From NCBI RefSeq assembly GCF_013111185.1, contig NZ_WVRE01000008.1, forward strand, positions 62,001 to 126,000: 64,000 bases of DNA. The letters are read 5' to 3'. The notes beneath the pieces are model-generated. The model saw nothing but the letters and a program-made list of their open reading frames with translations, searched no databases and had not been told where the DNA came from. The position numbers were made by a program, and so were the translations under genes. Numbering within the stretch: the first letter of the stretch is position 1; each line of letters begins with the position of its first letter. Of the stretch, positions 1 through 8,834 are shown in pieces. The stretch comes from Ruegeria sp. HKCCD7303. GTDB lineage: Bacteria > Pseudomonadota > Alphaproteobacteria > Rhodobacterales > Rhodobacteraceae.

Positions 1-788
1 TCATATCCCAACTCGGCAACGCGGCTTTGGTTGGGCAGTTCGATGGAATAGTCGACGGGCGGCATCCGTTCGATGATGCCGGTGAAATCGATCCATCCCT
101 CACCGGGATATAGCCGCGCATCGCGGGCCAGTTGGATCATGCCCTCACGCGTATCGGCGATGCCGGGCAGGCAATCAGAGATATGCAGGAAGTGAAACAG
201 GTCCGAGGGGACGTGTAGCAACTCTCCCAAATCCACGCGGCTGAGATGCAGATAAAGCGTATCAACCAGAATACCGCCATTCGGCTGATCGGAGGCGCGG
301 ACAATGTCAAGCGCCTCATCCAGAGTACGAAGGCGGGAAAAGCTTGGGAACTCCAGGTCCACTGTTAGCCCGTAGGGTGCCGCCAGTTCGCAGGTCTCAG
401 AATAGACGTCGATCAGGAAGTCACGATCATCGCGGGTGTTGGTCCACGCGCTCATGATCATACGCTTGGCGCCCAGTTCCCCGCCGATCTCCAGCGACGG
501 CTCGAAACTGCGCGGATCGACATCTTCGGTAATGCGCGCAAGCTCGACATCGAGGACTTTCAAGCCAGTGGTAGAGAGAGCAGTTTTGATGGCATGCACC
601 TGTGCCTTGTCGATTGGAGATTGAGTGAATTCACCGGGCACATGCATCGGAATGAATCTGGGGCTGACGGCATCGTAACCGGCCCGCGCGGCGATATAGA
701 CCAGCTCGGGCGGCGTACAGCCAATCAGCGTCAGATGCGCCAAGGAATAGAGAGAGGGGCTTGCGCCAGCCTCTTTGGGTTTCACCAT
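1..788 (-). CDS. Sugar phosphate isomerase/epimerase-like TIM barrel (3' end outside window)
   Basis: About 262 residues are visible from an ATG at 788, and the frame stays open to base 1, so the C-terminus is missing. The protein looks like an AP-endonuclease-2-type TIM barrel, the fold of sugar-phosphate and hydroxypyruvate isomerases. Candidate metal or catalytic positions are the Glu of VDLEF, the Asp of ILVDT, the His and Asp of HISD and the Glu of SIELPN. Its own promoter region carries the palindrome at 837-857. That site also occurs upstream of the TRAP operon, so the gene probably belongs to the same catabolic regulon although a terminator separates it from the upstream operon. The substrate is unknown. 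Confidence 0.8.
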   Translation of the reverse strand, partial: MVKPKEAGASPSLYSLAHLTLIGCTPPELVYIAARAGYDAVSPRFIPMHVPGEFTQSPIDKAQVHAIKTALSTTGLKVLDVELARITEDVDPRSFEPSLEIGGELGAKRMIMSAWTNTRDDRDFLIDVYSETCELAAPYGLTVDLEFPSFSRLRTLDEALDIVRASDQPNGGILVDTLYLHLSRVDLGELLHVPSDLFHFLHISDCLPGIADTREGMIQLARDARLYPGEGWIDFTGIIERMPPVDYSIELPNQSRVAELGY

Positions 789-836
789 GAACGACAGCTC
801 CACGTGTCTGCGAATCTCAAATTCATCACACGTAGT

Positions 837-857
837 AAAAAATATCTGATATTTTTT
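837..857. promoter_or_regulatory. Palindromic operator, probable GntR/FCD site (copy 1)
   Basis: A perfect inverted repeat with arms AAAAAATATC and GATATTTTTT flanks a single T. It lies about 49 bases upstream of the isomerase start at 788. The core ATATC-N-GATAT recurs at 10533-10549 upstream of dctP. The shared site suggests one regulator for both transcripts. The GntR-family protein encoded at 11839-12492 is the obvious candidate, which is an inference. Confidence 0.65.
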
Positions 858-893
858 AAAATATCAACTTTTAATACTGAGCAGGAAATGAAA

Positions 894-917
894 GCGCCCG
901 GGCAACTGCCCGGGCGT
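894..917 (-). terminator. Hairpin terminator after the Gfo/Idh gene
   Basis: The arms CGCCCGGGC (895-903) and GCCCGGGCG (908-916) form a strong GC stem with a four-base loop. Read on the minus strand, the stem is followed by a short T-containing stretch. It lies just past the stop of the 943-2133 gene and separates that operon from the isomerase gene. Confidence 0.6.
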
Positions 918-942
918 GTTTTACATTCTTGTTGGCAGAACC

Positions 943-2133
943 TTAGAGAGTGACCCAGTCACCTCCGGACTGGTGAGAGCGCACGGAGGCTTCAATAAAC
1001 CGGACGCCATCTGCACCTTGTTCGACACTGGGATAAGTAAGCCAATCATCCGGAACGGTAACGCCATCCCGACGCGCAGCTACGGCCATAGCAAATTCCG
1101 TATAGAGGTTGGCCCAGGCTTCGATAATCCCTTCTGGGAAGCCGCGCGCGGTCCGGATTAGACGTTCTGCGCCGGGGCCGATGCCATGCCCGTGACCTCG
1201 GCTGATGATGCGATCCGGCTCACCGAACCGATTGAACTTCAGCTGTTCCGAATTCTCCAGGTCCCACTCGAGACCTCCTTCGTTCCCGAATATGCGCAAC
1301 CGCAACCCTCCCCGATTTCCGGGGGCAAGGCGTGTCGCCATCAGGGTTCCCGGAACCTCGTTTTGATAGCGGGTGAACATGAATGCTGTGTCTTCCAAAG
1401 GCTTTGGCGCGCCGCAGACATGAAATTCAGCCCGTAGGTCGGTCAAGGGCAGGCCCGAGACAAAACTGGCGAGATGCGCGGCATGGGTGCCGATATCGCC
1501 GACACAGCTGGTCGGACCAGAAATCTTTGGGTCCAGCCGCCATTTGACGTGGGGCGCATCAGCCACATCATCGGGCGTCATCCAGTCTTGCATGAACTCG
1601 ACGTGGATTTGGTTGATTTTACCGATGCCGCCTTCCGCCACGATTTGTTTGGCCTGACGGATTACTGGAAAACATGACATCGCATAGCCGACAGCAAAGA
1701 TGTGTCCCGTGCGCGCGGTAATCTCCTCAATCCCTTCGGCCTCCGCGACTTCGTTGGTCAAGGGCTTATCGCACAGCACGTCAATGCCCGCCTCCAGAAA
1801 GGCTTTGGCCGCTTCGAAATGAACGTGGTTCGGGGTGGTGATCATGACGGCATCTACGCCATCCGGGCGTGCCGCCTCGGCCTTTGCCATCTCGTCGAAG
1901 GACGCATAGCACCGGTCGGCCGGCAGGAACCACTCGGCCCCGCGCACCTTGCTTCGCATGGCGTCAGAACTGAGCGCTCCTGCGACGACCTCCCACCGGT
2001 CGGTCATCCGCGCGGCCGTTGCCTGCGTGACAGAGATACGTCCGCCGCCCACAACACCCAGCCGCAAACGGCGAGACAATCGGGGGAAAGGTCCGTCAAA
2101 GTTCAGGTCTTCGGAGAAAAGTCTCGCAGCCAT
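943..2133 (-). CDS. Gfo/Idh/MocA family NAD(P)-dependent oxidoreductase
   Basis: The protein has 396 residues from an ATG at 2133, two bases after the upstream gene's stop. The open frame extends further upstream but only inside the preceding gene, so that start was rejected. The N-terminal Rossmann motif is GVVGGGRIS, and the family signature appears as CDKPL, which normally supplies the catalytic Lys. Enzymes of this family oxidise or reduce hydroxyls of sugars, inositols and related polyols. This is one of three Gfo/Idh proteins in the island, suggesting successive or alternative redox steps on a polyhydroxylated substrate. It is the last gene of the operon before the hairpin at 894-917. 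Confidence 0.85.
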   Translation of the reverse strand: MAARLFSEDLNFDGPFPRLSRRLRLGVVGGGRISVTQATAARMTDRWEVVAGALSSDAMRSKVRGAEWFLPADRCYASFDEMAKAEAARPDGVDAVMITTPNHVHFEAAKAFLEAGIDVLCDKPLTNEVAEAEGIEEITARTGHIFAVGYAMSCFPVIRQAKQIVAEGGIGKINQIHVEFMQDWMTPDDVADAPHVKWRLDPKISGPTSCVGDIGTHAAHLASFVSGLPLTDLRAEFHVCGAPKPLEDTAFMFTRYQNEVPGTLMATRLAPGNRGGLRLRIFGNEGGLEWDLENSEQLKFNRFGEPDRIISRGHGHGIGPGAERLIRTARGFPEGIIEAWANLYTEFAMAVAARRDGVTVPDDWLTYPSVEQGADGVRFIEASVRSHQSGGDWVTL

Positions 2134-2134
2134 T

Positions 2135-2800
2135 CTAAATCTCCATTTCCGGGACCCGTACGCCTTCCGGCAGCATTTCCACCGCCATGAAAATGCTGGG
2201 GGTAATCGTCTCGTACTGATGCCAGGGATAGTTGCCTTCGGCGTCATACATCGGTTTGTGCGTCGTGCCGGGGGCCATGAATTCTTCGAGGTAAAGGGAT
2301 TCAACATCCCGCTCACGGCATTGCTGCATTTTCCCAAAGCCTACGATTTGTGTATGCACTTCGCGAAACCCCGGTACCGGGCAGAACGGATGATCCTTGT
2401 GCAATCCGACATTCAGCGGCACCGAGCCGGAATGGTACATGGTCAGCCCAACGTTACCCACAAAGACCTTTGGCGACATGTAGTGGCTGACACCGCGTAA
2501 ACGCTCCTCTTGGCGAACATCAAAAGCAGATGGCCATGTATCTTTCACCCATGCGAACAACTCGTTGTCATCGGCATGGGCGTCGAAATCGTGGACAATG
2601 ACTGCACGTTCCACGCCGCTAAGCGTGCTGTCTTGCACGATCACAGAGGAAAGCGGTGCAATGGCCTGATCCTCGACAGAGAGATTTCGCCCCCCAAGGT
2701 TAAGAACGATGGCGCGACCCTCGATAGAAATCCTGCGCTCGTCAGTTGTGTGCTGGACGCGAAAGAATGGTTGAGCAAAGTCGAGTGTCTCAATCGGCAT
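2135..2800 (-). CDS. Cupin-like protein of unknown function
   Basis: The protein has 221 residues from an ATG at 2800. AGGAAGG lies nine bases upstream of this ATG, which favours it over the in-frame ATG at 2821. I do not recognise a named family. The central part has clustered His and Glu residues (LHKDH, REVHT) followed by PGTTH and WHQYE, resembling the metal-binding motifs of a cupin barrel. Glycine-rich turns and many short beta-like stretches also fit a cupin. It overlaps the upstream Gfo/Idh gene by 11 bases, and its stop lies immediately before the downstream one, so it should act in the same pathway. Possible roles are a sugar-acid isomerase, epimerase or dioxygenase, but no function can be assigned. 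Confidence 0.65.
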   Translation of the reverse strand: MPIETLDFAQPFFRVQHTTDERRISIEGRAIVLNLGGRNLSVEDQAIAPLSSVIVQDSTLSGVERAVIVHDFDAHADDNELFAWVKDTWPSAFDVRQEERLRGVSHYMSPKVFVGNVGLTMYHSGSVPLNVGLHKDHPFCPVPGFREVHTQIVGFGKMQQCRERDVESLYLEEFMAPGTTHKPMYDAEGNYPWHQYETITPSIFMAVEMLPEGVRVPEMEI

Positions 2801-3977
2801 GAACCAATTCCTTCCTCTCATCGTTAAGGAAATCGACCGGCAAAGGCTCCGGAGCCGCGCAACGGCTTTCTATCGTCTGATAGGCGCCAAATTTTGGTGC
2901 CCGTTCGATCGCGTCCATGACCTCGAAAACGTGGTAGGCGAGCGCTCCACTTGCACGGGGTTGGCGTCCTTCTTGCGCCGCCAGGGCCAGATCCATAAGG
3001 CCGAGACCACGGCTGTCCTCATTGAACCCATGTTTGTTGTCGACCACCTGCCAGCCTTCGCGACTGGTTGGGCGCGGCTGATGAGACCAGCGCGAGGTCT
3101 CCCGCGTTTTCAGCCAGACATCCCCTTGAAAGATATTGGCACCATGAACCGGGTCAGGGTCTGGGATGCTAATGGTGCCGTTTTCACCGTAGATCTCGAA
3201 CCGCGGCGTTTCGCTGTCCCAGACGTCGAAGCTCATGGTCATCGACCCTATAGCTCCGGAAGAGAACTGCAGCAGGCTTAGGGAATGCGTGTCGACCTCG
3301 ACATCCATCCATTCTCCGTTGCGAGGGCCATTTTCGATCATCCTTTTGTCGAACGTGCGCCGAGCCATTCCGGCGACGCGGTCAATTTGCCCAAGGCAAA
3401 AAATCATGGCGGTCAGGTAGTACGGCCCAAGGTCCAGCAATGGCCCACCACCCGCCTTATAGTAGAAATCCGGATTGGGATGGTGGCGCTCCGTCCCGTG
3501 GGTCCCGACATGGGCAAAAACCCCTGTCGGTTTGCCAATGGCACCCTCGTCGATCAAGCGCCGAACGGTCTGCCAGCGACCGCCCAGAAATGTGTCGGGC
3601 GCGCAACCGACCAGTAACCCCTTTTCAGAGGCCATGTGCAGGATCGCCTTTCCATCCGTTCGATCCATAACCAGCGGCTTTTCTGAATAGACGTGTTTGC
3701 CCGCCTCCAGAGCGCGCAGGCTGATTTCGGCATGGGCCGCCGGAATTGTCAGATTCAAAACGCAGTCAATTGTCGGATCGTCAAACACTTCATCTGGTGT
3801 GTAAGCCTTGGCGATGCCGTATTTATCCGCCTTCGCGCGGCTTTCCAAAGGATCGAGGCTTGCGCAAGCCACGACCTCTATGTTCGAGAATTTGGATAGT
3901 GTTTTTAGATAGATATCGCTGATACGACCACAGCCAATAAGGCCGACCCGGAAGGATTTCGATGTCTCACGTGTCAT
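2790..3977 (-). CDS. Gfo/Idh/MocA family oxidoreductase
   Basis: The protein has about 395 residues. Two adjacent ATGs (3980 and 3977) sit behind an AGGA, and 3977 gives the better spacing. The Rossmann motif GLIGCGRIS is followed by the signature YSEKPL with the expected catalytic Lys. The second domain contains the GGGPLLDLGPYY stretch typical of the family. It overlaps both neighbours (citryl-CoA lyase-like gene upstream, cupin-like gene downstream), which implies translational coupling. The likely role is NAD-linked oxidation or reduction of a cyclic polyol or sugar derivative. The substrate is unknown. Confidence 0.87.
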   Translation of the reverse strand: MTRETSKSFRVGLIGCGRISDIYLKTLSKFSNIEVVACASLDPLESRAKADKYGIAKAYTPDEVFDDPTIDCVLNLTIPAAHAEISLRALEAGKHVYSEKPLVMDRTDGKAILHMASEKGLLVGCAPDTFLGGRWQTVRRLIDEGAIGKPTGVFAHVGTHGTERHHPNPDFYYKAGGGPLLDLGPYYLTAMIFCLGQIDRVAGMARRTFDKRMIENGPRNGEWMDVEVDTHSLSLLQFSSGAIGSMTMSFDVWDSETPRFEIYGENGTISIPDPDPVHGANIFQGDVWLKTRETSRWSHQPRPTSREGWQVVDNKHGFNEDSRGLGLMDLALAAQEGRQPRASGALAYHVFEVMDAIERAPKFGAYQTIESRCAAPEPLPVDFLNDERKELVHAD

Positions 3978-4782
3978 CATTCCTGTCTTCGTAGAGGGGT
4001 AAGTAATTTGGGGGCATCGGCCCTTTATTTCGGCCACCCTGGTTCATCTGTTCCCAAGCGTGGGCGAGTATTCCGACCGAGCGGGACAGGCAGAAAAGCC
4101 CTCGCGACAAGGGCGCAGGAAAGCCAAGTTCGCAGAAGATCACGGCCGTCGCTCCGTCAATATTCATGGCAATTGGCCGACCGCCTCGTTGACGACCGAG
4201 TTCGGCTTGAACCTCTTCTCCGATATCGGCAAACCGGCCAGAAACTGTGCCTTCTGCCGCCGCATCACGAACAAGTTGCATCAATCGTGGTGCGCGTGGG
4301 TCGACAGGCTTGTGAAACCTGTGACCAAAGCCCGATACGATCTTGCCGTAGGTCTCGCGCCAACTGTCCAAGCCATCCCGAACAGCGTCATTCAGCGAAC
4401 CTCCCGCATTCATGCGGGCGGCGATATCATAATACAGCTCAGCACATTGCTCTCCTGCACCTCCATGCACGTCGCCCAGCATGTTCACCGCAGTCGCCAT
4501 TGCATTATTGAGACCTACCCCGCAGGTGGCAGCCATACGCGCAGCCGCGATCGAGGGGGCCTGCGGACCGTGATCCACGCCTGCGACCAAAGCAGCCTCG
4601 AACAGGCGCGCCTGTGCGTCGCTCGGCAGATCGCCCCGCACCATCAGCCAGATCATCTGCGGGAAAGATACGTTCCCGATCAGGTCCTCTATGGCGTTGC
4701 CACGAAAAGCGATCTGACCGGGCTTCATGTCGATGATGGAGGTACGCCACCATTGGCGGATAGCTTGCTCGTCGTTTGTCAT
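3967..4782 (-). CDS. Citrate synthase-superfamily protein, citryl-CoA lyase-like
   Basis: The protein has 271 residues, much shorter than citrate synthase (about 430), and this length suits stand-alone citryl-CoA lyases. Active-site-like motifs are GDVHGGAGEQ near residue 104 and GFGHRFHK near residue 154, with an Asp in the NIDGATAV segment near 230. Proteins of this type cleave or form a C-C bond between an acyl-CoA and an oxo acid. It overlaps the aroE-like gene by four bases (ATGA) and lies inside a pathway of dehydrogenases. It may therefore act on a CoA-linked intermediate of this pathway rather than on citrate, which is an inference. Confidence 0.75.
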   Translation of the reverse strand: MTNDEQAIRQWWRTSIIDMKPGQIAFRGNAIEDLIGNVSFPQMIWLMVRGDLPSDAQARLFEAALVAGVDHGPQAPSIAAARMAATCGVGLNNAMATAVNMLGDVHGGAGEQCAELYYDIAARMNAGGSLNDAVRDGLDSWRETYGKIVSGFGHRFHKPVDPRAPRLMQLVRDAAAEGTVSGRFADIGEEVQAELGRQRGGRPIAMNIDGATAVIFCELGFPAPLSRGLFCLSRSVGILAHAWEQMNQGGRNKGPMPPNYLPLYEDRNDDT

Positions 4783-5651
4783 ACCGTTGCACCTCTAAAC
4801 TCGCGCATGCGCTGCTGACGAAGTGAATCGAAAACGCTTTGAAGACGACTGATTGAGGCGGTGCAGCCGGTGAAGATTTCAAAAGACGCTGCAGCCTGAT
4901 GAACTGCCATTCCAGCACCATTCATCACTTTTAACCCAGTTGTGCGGGCGCTTCTCAGAAGGTGTGTCTCGAGCGGGAAATATACTATATCTGCCACCCA
5001 AGCATCCGGCCGCAACAATGATGGATCAATCACCGACCCGGGGTACTTATCCATCCCGAGCGGTGTTGCATTGACCACTCCGTCCACAAATTTGACCCGT
5101 TCCAACGAAATCGAGGGGGAACCCTGAAGCTTTGCACAAGGGCGCAAGACCTTTAGTCGACTGACCAGCGCCTGCGCTCGGTGGAAGTCAGGATCGATGA
5201 TCTCCAGGTTTCGAACACCTGAATCAAGCAAAGCCAAAGAGACTGCACTGCCCGCGCCTCCAGCACCAAACATGAGAACCGTTTCAGTCTTCGATGATCC
5301 CAAAAAATCTCCGAAGGCACTGTGGAAACCTATGTAGTCGGTGTTGTGGCCAACCATTCGGTCGTTACAAAAAACCACCGCGTTTACAGCTTGAAGCTCC
5401 TCAGCGGTTTTGGAAAGCTCATCGAGATGATCAATGACTGATGCTTTGTAGGGGTGTGTTACGTTGACCGCCGCACAGCCTAATTCAACTGAATAATGCA
5501 ATAAATCAGCGACCGACATTCCACGAAATGGCTCTTTTGCCGTGTCGATCCTACCGTAGCTCAGATCGATACCCTGCGCCCGGCCCTCCGCCTCGTGCAT
5601 CTCAGGCGTCATGGAGCCAGAAATCCCTTGTCCGATTAGTGCGGCCTTCAT
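4779..5651 (-). CDS. Shikimate/quinate dehydrogenase-like protein (AroE family)
   Basis: The protein has 290 residues. The N-terminal substrate domain has SGSMTPEMHE and NVTHPYKASV, whose Lys is the family's catalytic residue. The NAD(P)-binding motif GAGGAGSA and the C-terminal NGAGMAVHQAAASFEIF stretch also fit AroE. Its place next to a 3-dehydroshikimate dehydratase points to a catabolic paralogue that oxidises shikimate, quinate or a relative, rather than the biosynthetic enzyme. One base separates its start from the upstream gene's stop. No strong Shine-Dalgarno is visible, which fits translational coupling. Confidence 0.88.
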   Translation of the reverse strand: MKAALIGQGISGSMTPEMHEAEGRAQGIDLSYGRIDTAKEPFRGMSVADLLHYSVELGCAAVNVTHPYKASVIDHLDELSKTAEELQAVNAVVFCNDRMVGHNTDYIGFHSAFGDFLGSSKTETVLMFGAGGAGSAVSLALLDSGVRNLEIIDPDFHRAQALVSRLKVLRPCAKLQGSPSISLERVKFVDGVVNATPLGMDKYPGSVIDPSLLRPDAWVADIVYFPLETHLLRSARTTGLKVMNGAGMAVHQAAASFEIFTGCTASISRLQSVFDSLRQQRMREFRGATV

Positions 5652-5652
5652 A

Positions 5653-7539
5653 TTAGGTTGTTCCTTCCGCCACGTGGTGTCGCGTTTGCGCCGCTAATCG
5701 AAACGCAGCGTTACGCGCGCCATAGCCGGCGTAACCAGTTCGGCGCTCAACAATTTCAAAGAAAAAGCCGTTAAAGATGGGGCGACTGTAGATCTGAAAA
5801 TACTCGGCACCCGCCGCCTGGTCGTAGAGTATGTTATCCCTGCGCATTTGGGCGATTAGGTCTTCACTTAACCCGAATGTCGCTTGCAGATCAGCGTAGT
5901 AATTTTCTGGGATGGGCAGGCTGGGAAAACCGGACTTCCGCAATTGGGCTGAGGTTTCAAATATGTCGTCCGACTGGAAGGCGATGTGCTGAACACCAGC
6001 CCCAAAGCCATCTTCAAGGAATGACGCCGCCAGTGTTCGACGCCCAACTGCCCCATTTAGGTTTAAGCGCACTTCGCCTTCGGGACTTTCGATAGCCTGG
6101 CTTTGCACGACACCAGACGGGTCGGCGACGTTCACGATAGGGGATTTTGCCATCTCGAAAGTAGAAATGTAGTAGAGCAGCCAGCTCTGCATCTCATCGT
6201 GACGCATCGTCTGTGCCAGATGGTCGATGCGGCGCAGACCGGCGGGCTGGGTCGCTTTGGTCTTGGCGACTGGCTCAAACTCGATGTCCCAAACCCGATG
6301 CAGATCGGATTTCTCATCGATGAAATGGACAACATTGCCACCAACACCTCGGATGGCTGGGATGTTCAGTTCCCCGGTCCCCACCGGTTGTGAGAAATTC
6401 GGTGCGCCCAACGCGGTCGCCCGCTGAACCGTCTGATCCGCATCTTTGACACGCAACCCCATGTCACAAACGGAGGGGCCGTGACCCAGGAACGCCGAAT
6501 GCGCAAAACCTTCCTTTTCGGTATTAACAACGATGTTTATCGCGCCCTGCCGCCACAGTTCGACGGACTTGGTGACGTGTTTTCGCTCCATTCGAAAACA
6601 CATTGCTGACAGCATATCTGCCAGCTGCGCACCGCTTGTTTCGTCGGCTGTAAATTCGACGAATTCGAAGCCTGACGCATAGACGCGTTCCGGCAGGTCC
6701 GGGATGCCGAAATCGGTTCCCGGCTCGGTCCGGGATACCTCATCCAGGAGGTTCACCAGCGACCTGTAGCTGTCTCGGGCCAGTGTTCGGCCACCGGGTT
6801 GAGGAGCTGCTTCGTTGACGCGTGCAACCGACCAAGGCCCTTTGTATCCGGCGCGAGACAAAACGCGAACGAAGCCCGCAAGGTTCAGCGACCCAAGCCC
6901 CGGCAGAAGCCCAAAGTGCCGTTTGAGCCTGCGAATATCCATCTCAAGCCGGGGTGCATCGGACAGTTGCACATGGAACAGCCGCTCTCCGGGAATGTCC
7001 CGAAGGCGGGCTGGTTTGGACCCGTCGGCAAGCGAGAAGAAGGAATTCAAGGCCAACCCCAAATGAGGGCTGTCGATTGCTTCAACGACGCCTAACGCCT
7101 GCTCATCCGAGTGAATAAGATTCGACCATGGCAAGCCCATAAAGGCCAGACGAAGACCCATCTCTTTCGCGATTTTGGTCGCCTCGCCAAGATCTGCGAT
7201 TACCTGTTCTTCGGTCGCTGCGACATCAACCTCGAAGGCAGACCCGATCAGCAGCAATTCCGTTCCCAACTCGCTCATCAGTTCGAGTTTGCGCTTCAGT
7301 CGATCAAAGGCGCGCGCCCGTCCGCTGTCAGACTGGCCTTCAAGGTTATGGAAGGGTTGTAGCAGGCAAATCTTCAGGCCGAGATCTGATGCAATGTTCC
7401 GAATTTGCGATGGCGGCCCGTCAAAAGCGGTCAAATCCGGTTCGTGTAATTCGACACCCCCGAATCCCGCGTCAGCGATAGCACTCAGCTTTTCAGCCAG
7501 ATCACCGGGGATCGACGTTGTCGAAACCGAGAGGCACAT
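5653..7539 (-). CDS. 3-dehydroshikimate dehydratase fused to a 4-hydroxyphenylpyruvate dioxygenase-like domain
   Basis: The protein has 628 residues from an ATG at 7539, which overlaps the dctM stop. The N-terminal half (about 1-280) is a TIM barrel of the sugar isomerase type. The C-terminal half (about 290-620) is a vicinal-oxygen-chelate module like HPPD, with RRIDHLAQ, GVQHIAFQSDD and FEIVERR supplying candidate metal-binding His and Glu. This two-domain architecture is known for bacterial 3-dehydroshikimate dehydratases (QuiC type), which make protocatechuate. The dioxygenase-like half may have little or no oxygenase activity in such fusions. With the AroE-like gene it forms a plausible quinate/shikimate branch. 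No protocatechuate ring-cleavage gene is visible in the window. Confidence 0.85.
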   Translation of the reverse strand: MCLSVSTTSIPGDLAEKLSAIADAGFGGVELHEPDLTAFDGPPSQIRNIASDLGLKICLLQPFHNLEGQSDSGRARAFDRLKRKLELMSELGTELLLIGSAFEVDVAATEEQVIADLGEATKIAKEMGLRLAFMGLPWSNLIHSDEQALGVVEAIDSPHLGLALNSFFSLADGSKPARLRDIPGERLFHVQLSDAPRLEMDIRRLKRHFGLLPGLGSLNLAGFVRVLSRAGYKGPWSVARVNEAAPQPGGRTLARDSYRSLVNLLDEVSRTEPGTDFGIPDLPERVYASGFEFVEFTADETSGAQLADMLSAMCFRMERKHVTKSVELWRQGAINIVVNTEKEGFAHSAFLGHGPSVCDMGLRVKDADQTVQRATALGAPNFSQPVGTGELNIPAIRGVGGNVVHFIDEKSDLHRVWDIEFEPVAKTKATQPAGLRRIDHLAQTMRHDEMQSWLLYYISTFEMAKSPIVNVADPSGVVQSQAIESPEGEVRLNLNGAVGRRTLAASFLEDGFGAGVQHIAFQSDDIFETSAQLRKSGFPSLPIPENYYADLQATFGLSEDLIAQMRRDNILYDQAAGAEYFQIYSRPIFNGFFFEIVERRTGYAGYGARNAAFRLAAQTRHHVAEGTT

Positions 7540-8834
7540 TATCCCTGATATCCAAACATACGCGGCAACCACAGGACCAGATCCGGCATCAGCATCATGA
7601 TCACCAAGGCGAAGATGAGAACCGCGAGGAAAGCCCAGATTTCGGAGATGATTTCACGCAGCGGAATGTCCGTCACAGCGTTGATCACAAAGAGTAGAAT
7701 GCCATAGGGAGGCGTGATCAGACCGATCATCGAGTTCACGACGACCAGAACTCCGAAATGCACAAGATCAATCCCGAGCGCTTCGCAGGTCGGAATGAAA
7801 AGGGGAACAATCACCAGGATTATCGTTGTTGCGTCTAAAACGCATCCCAGCGCGAGGATCAGCAGGTTTACGAGGATCAGGAACACAATCGGGCTGACAT
7901 CAGAACCCTCCAGCAGCGCCGAGATAGACTGCGGTATTTGCTCCTGAATAACGATGAAGTTCAGAATGAACGCGCCCCCAATGACCACCCCGACGGCTGC
8001 GGAAGAGCGCGCGCTGTCGACGAACACTTGATAAAGGCCACGGAAGGTCAGCGCGCGGTAGAACAACGCTGCCAGAAGCAGGGCGTAGAATGCAGCCACT
8101 GCTGCGGCCTCGGTTGGAGTGGTGACGCCGCCATATATGCCGTATAGCAGGATTGCGGGCATCAGCAGTGCCGGAAACGCGTTTGCGGTTTTAGCCGGCA
8201 ATTCGCGCAGTGGAACAGGTTCTTCCAATGCAAAGTTCCGCTTTCCGGCCAGATAATAGTTCATCGCCATGAGGACGACGCCCATGATCAGGCCCGGAAG
8301 AATACCGGCCAGGAACAGCGACCCGATAGAGGCCTTGGAAACGAGCGCGTACAAAACCATCGGGATCGAGGGCGGAATGATCGGGCCAATCGTCGCCGAC
8401 GCCGCCGTGATCGCGGCTGCGTAACCTCGGCTGTAGCGGCCATCTTTAGTCATCATTTCAATGATAATCTTGCCGATCCCCGCGGCATCCGCGACAGCCG
8501 AGCCGGACATACCGGAAAAGATCAGAGACGCTACCACGTTTACGTGCCCGAGGCCGCCCTTGAAACGACCGACAGCTGCAACGCAGAAGTTCAGCAGACG
8601 GTCCGTGATCGAACCAGCGTTCATGATATTCGCGGCGACGATGAACAAAGGCACGGCAAGCAGGATCGTGCTTTTGTAGAAGCCTTGCAGGATCTTCTCG
8701 CCTGCGAGTGCTACGTCCAGTCCGGCTGTGCCCAGATACACCAATGAGGCCAAGAGGATGGAATAGCCGATAGGTGTCCCGATGCCTGCCAGAAGAAAGA
8801 GAGCGAGCAGGCAGGAAAGAAGTTCAAAACTCAT
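7539..8834 (-). CDS. dctM: TRAP transporter large permease (DctM type)
   Basis: The protein has 431 mostly hydrophobic residues with about twelve membrane segments, which is the usual length for a TRAP large permease. Typical stretches are the N-terminal GIPIGYSILLA-like region and the glycine/proline-rich GPIIPPSIPM and LITPPYG loops. It overlaps the dctQ gene upstream by four bases and the dehydratase gene downstream by three. It should drive sodium-coupled uptake of the ligand captured by the DctP-type protein. The ligand is probably the substrate of the enzymes encoded next to it. Confidence 0.93.
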   Translation of the reverse strand: MSFELLSCLLALFLLAGIGTPIGYSILLASLVYLGTAGLDVALAGEKILQGFYKSTILLAVPLFIVAANIMNAGSITDRLLNFCVAAVGRFKGGLGHVNVVASLIFSGMSGSAVADAAGIGKIIIEMMTKDGRYSRGYAAAITAASATIGPIIPPSIPMVLYALVSKASIGSLFLAGILPGLIMGVVLMAMNYYLAGKRNFALEEPVPLRELPAKTANAFPALLMPAILLYGIYGGVTTPTEAAAVAAFYALLLAALFYRALTFRGLYQVFVDSARSSAAVGVVIGGAFILNFIVIQEQIPQSISALLEGSDVSPIVFLILVNLLILALGCVLDATTIILVIVPLFIPTCEALGIDLVHFGVLVVVNSMIGLITPPYGILLFVINAVTDIPLREIISEIWAFLAVLIFALVIMMLMPDLVLWLPRMFGYQG

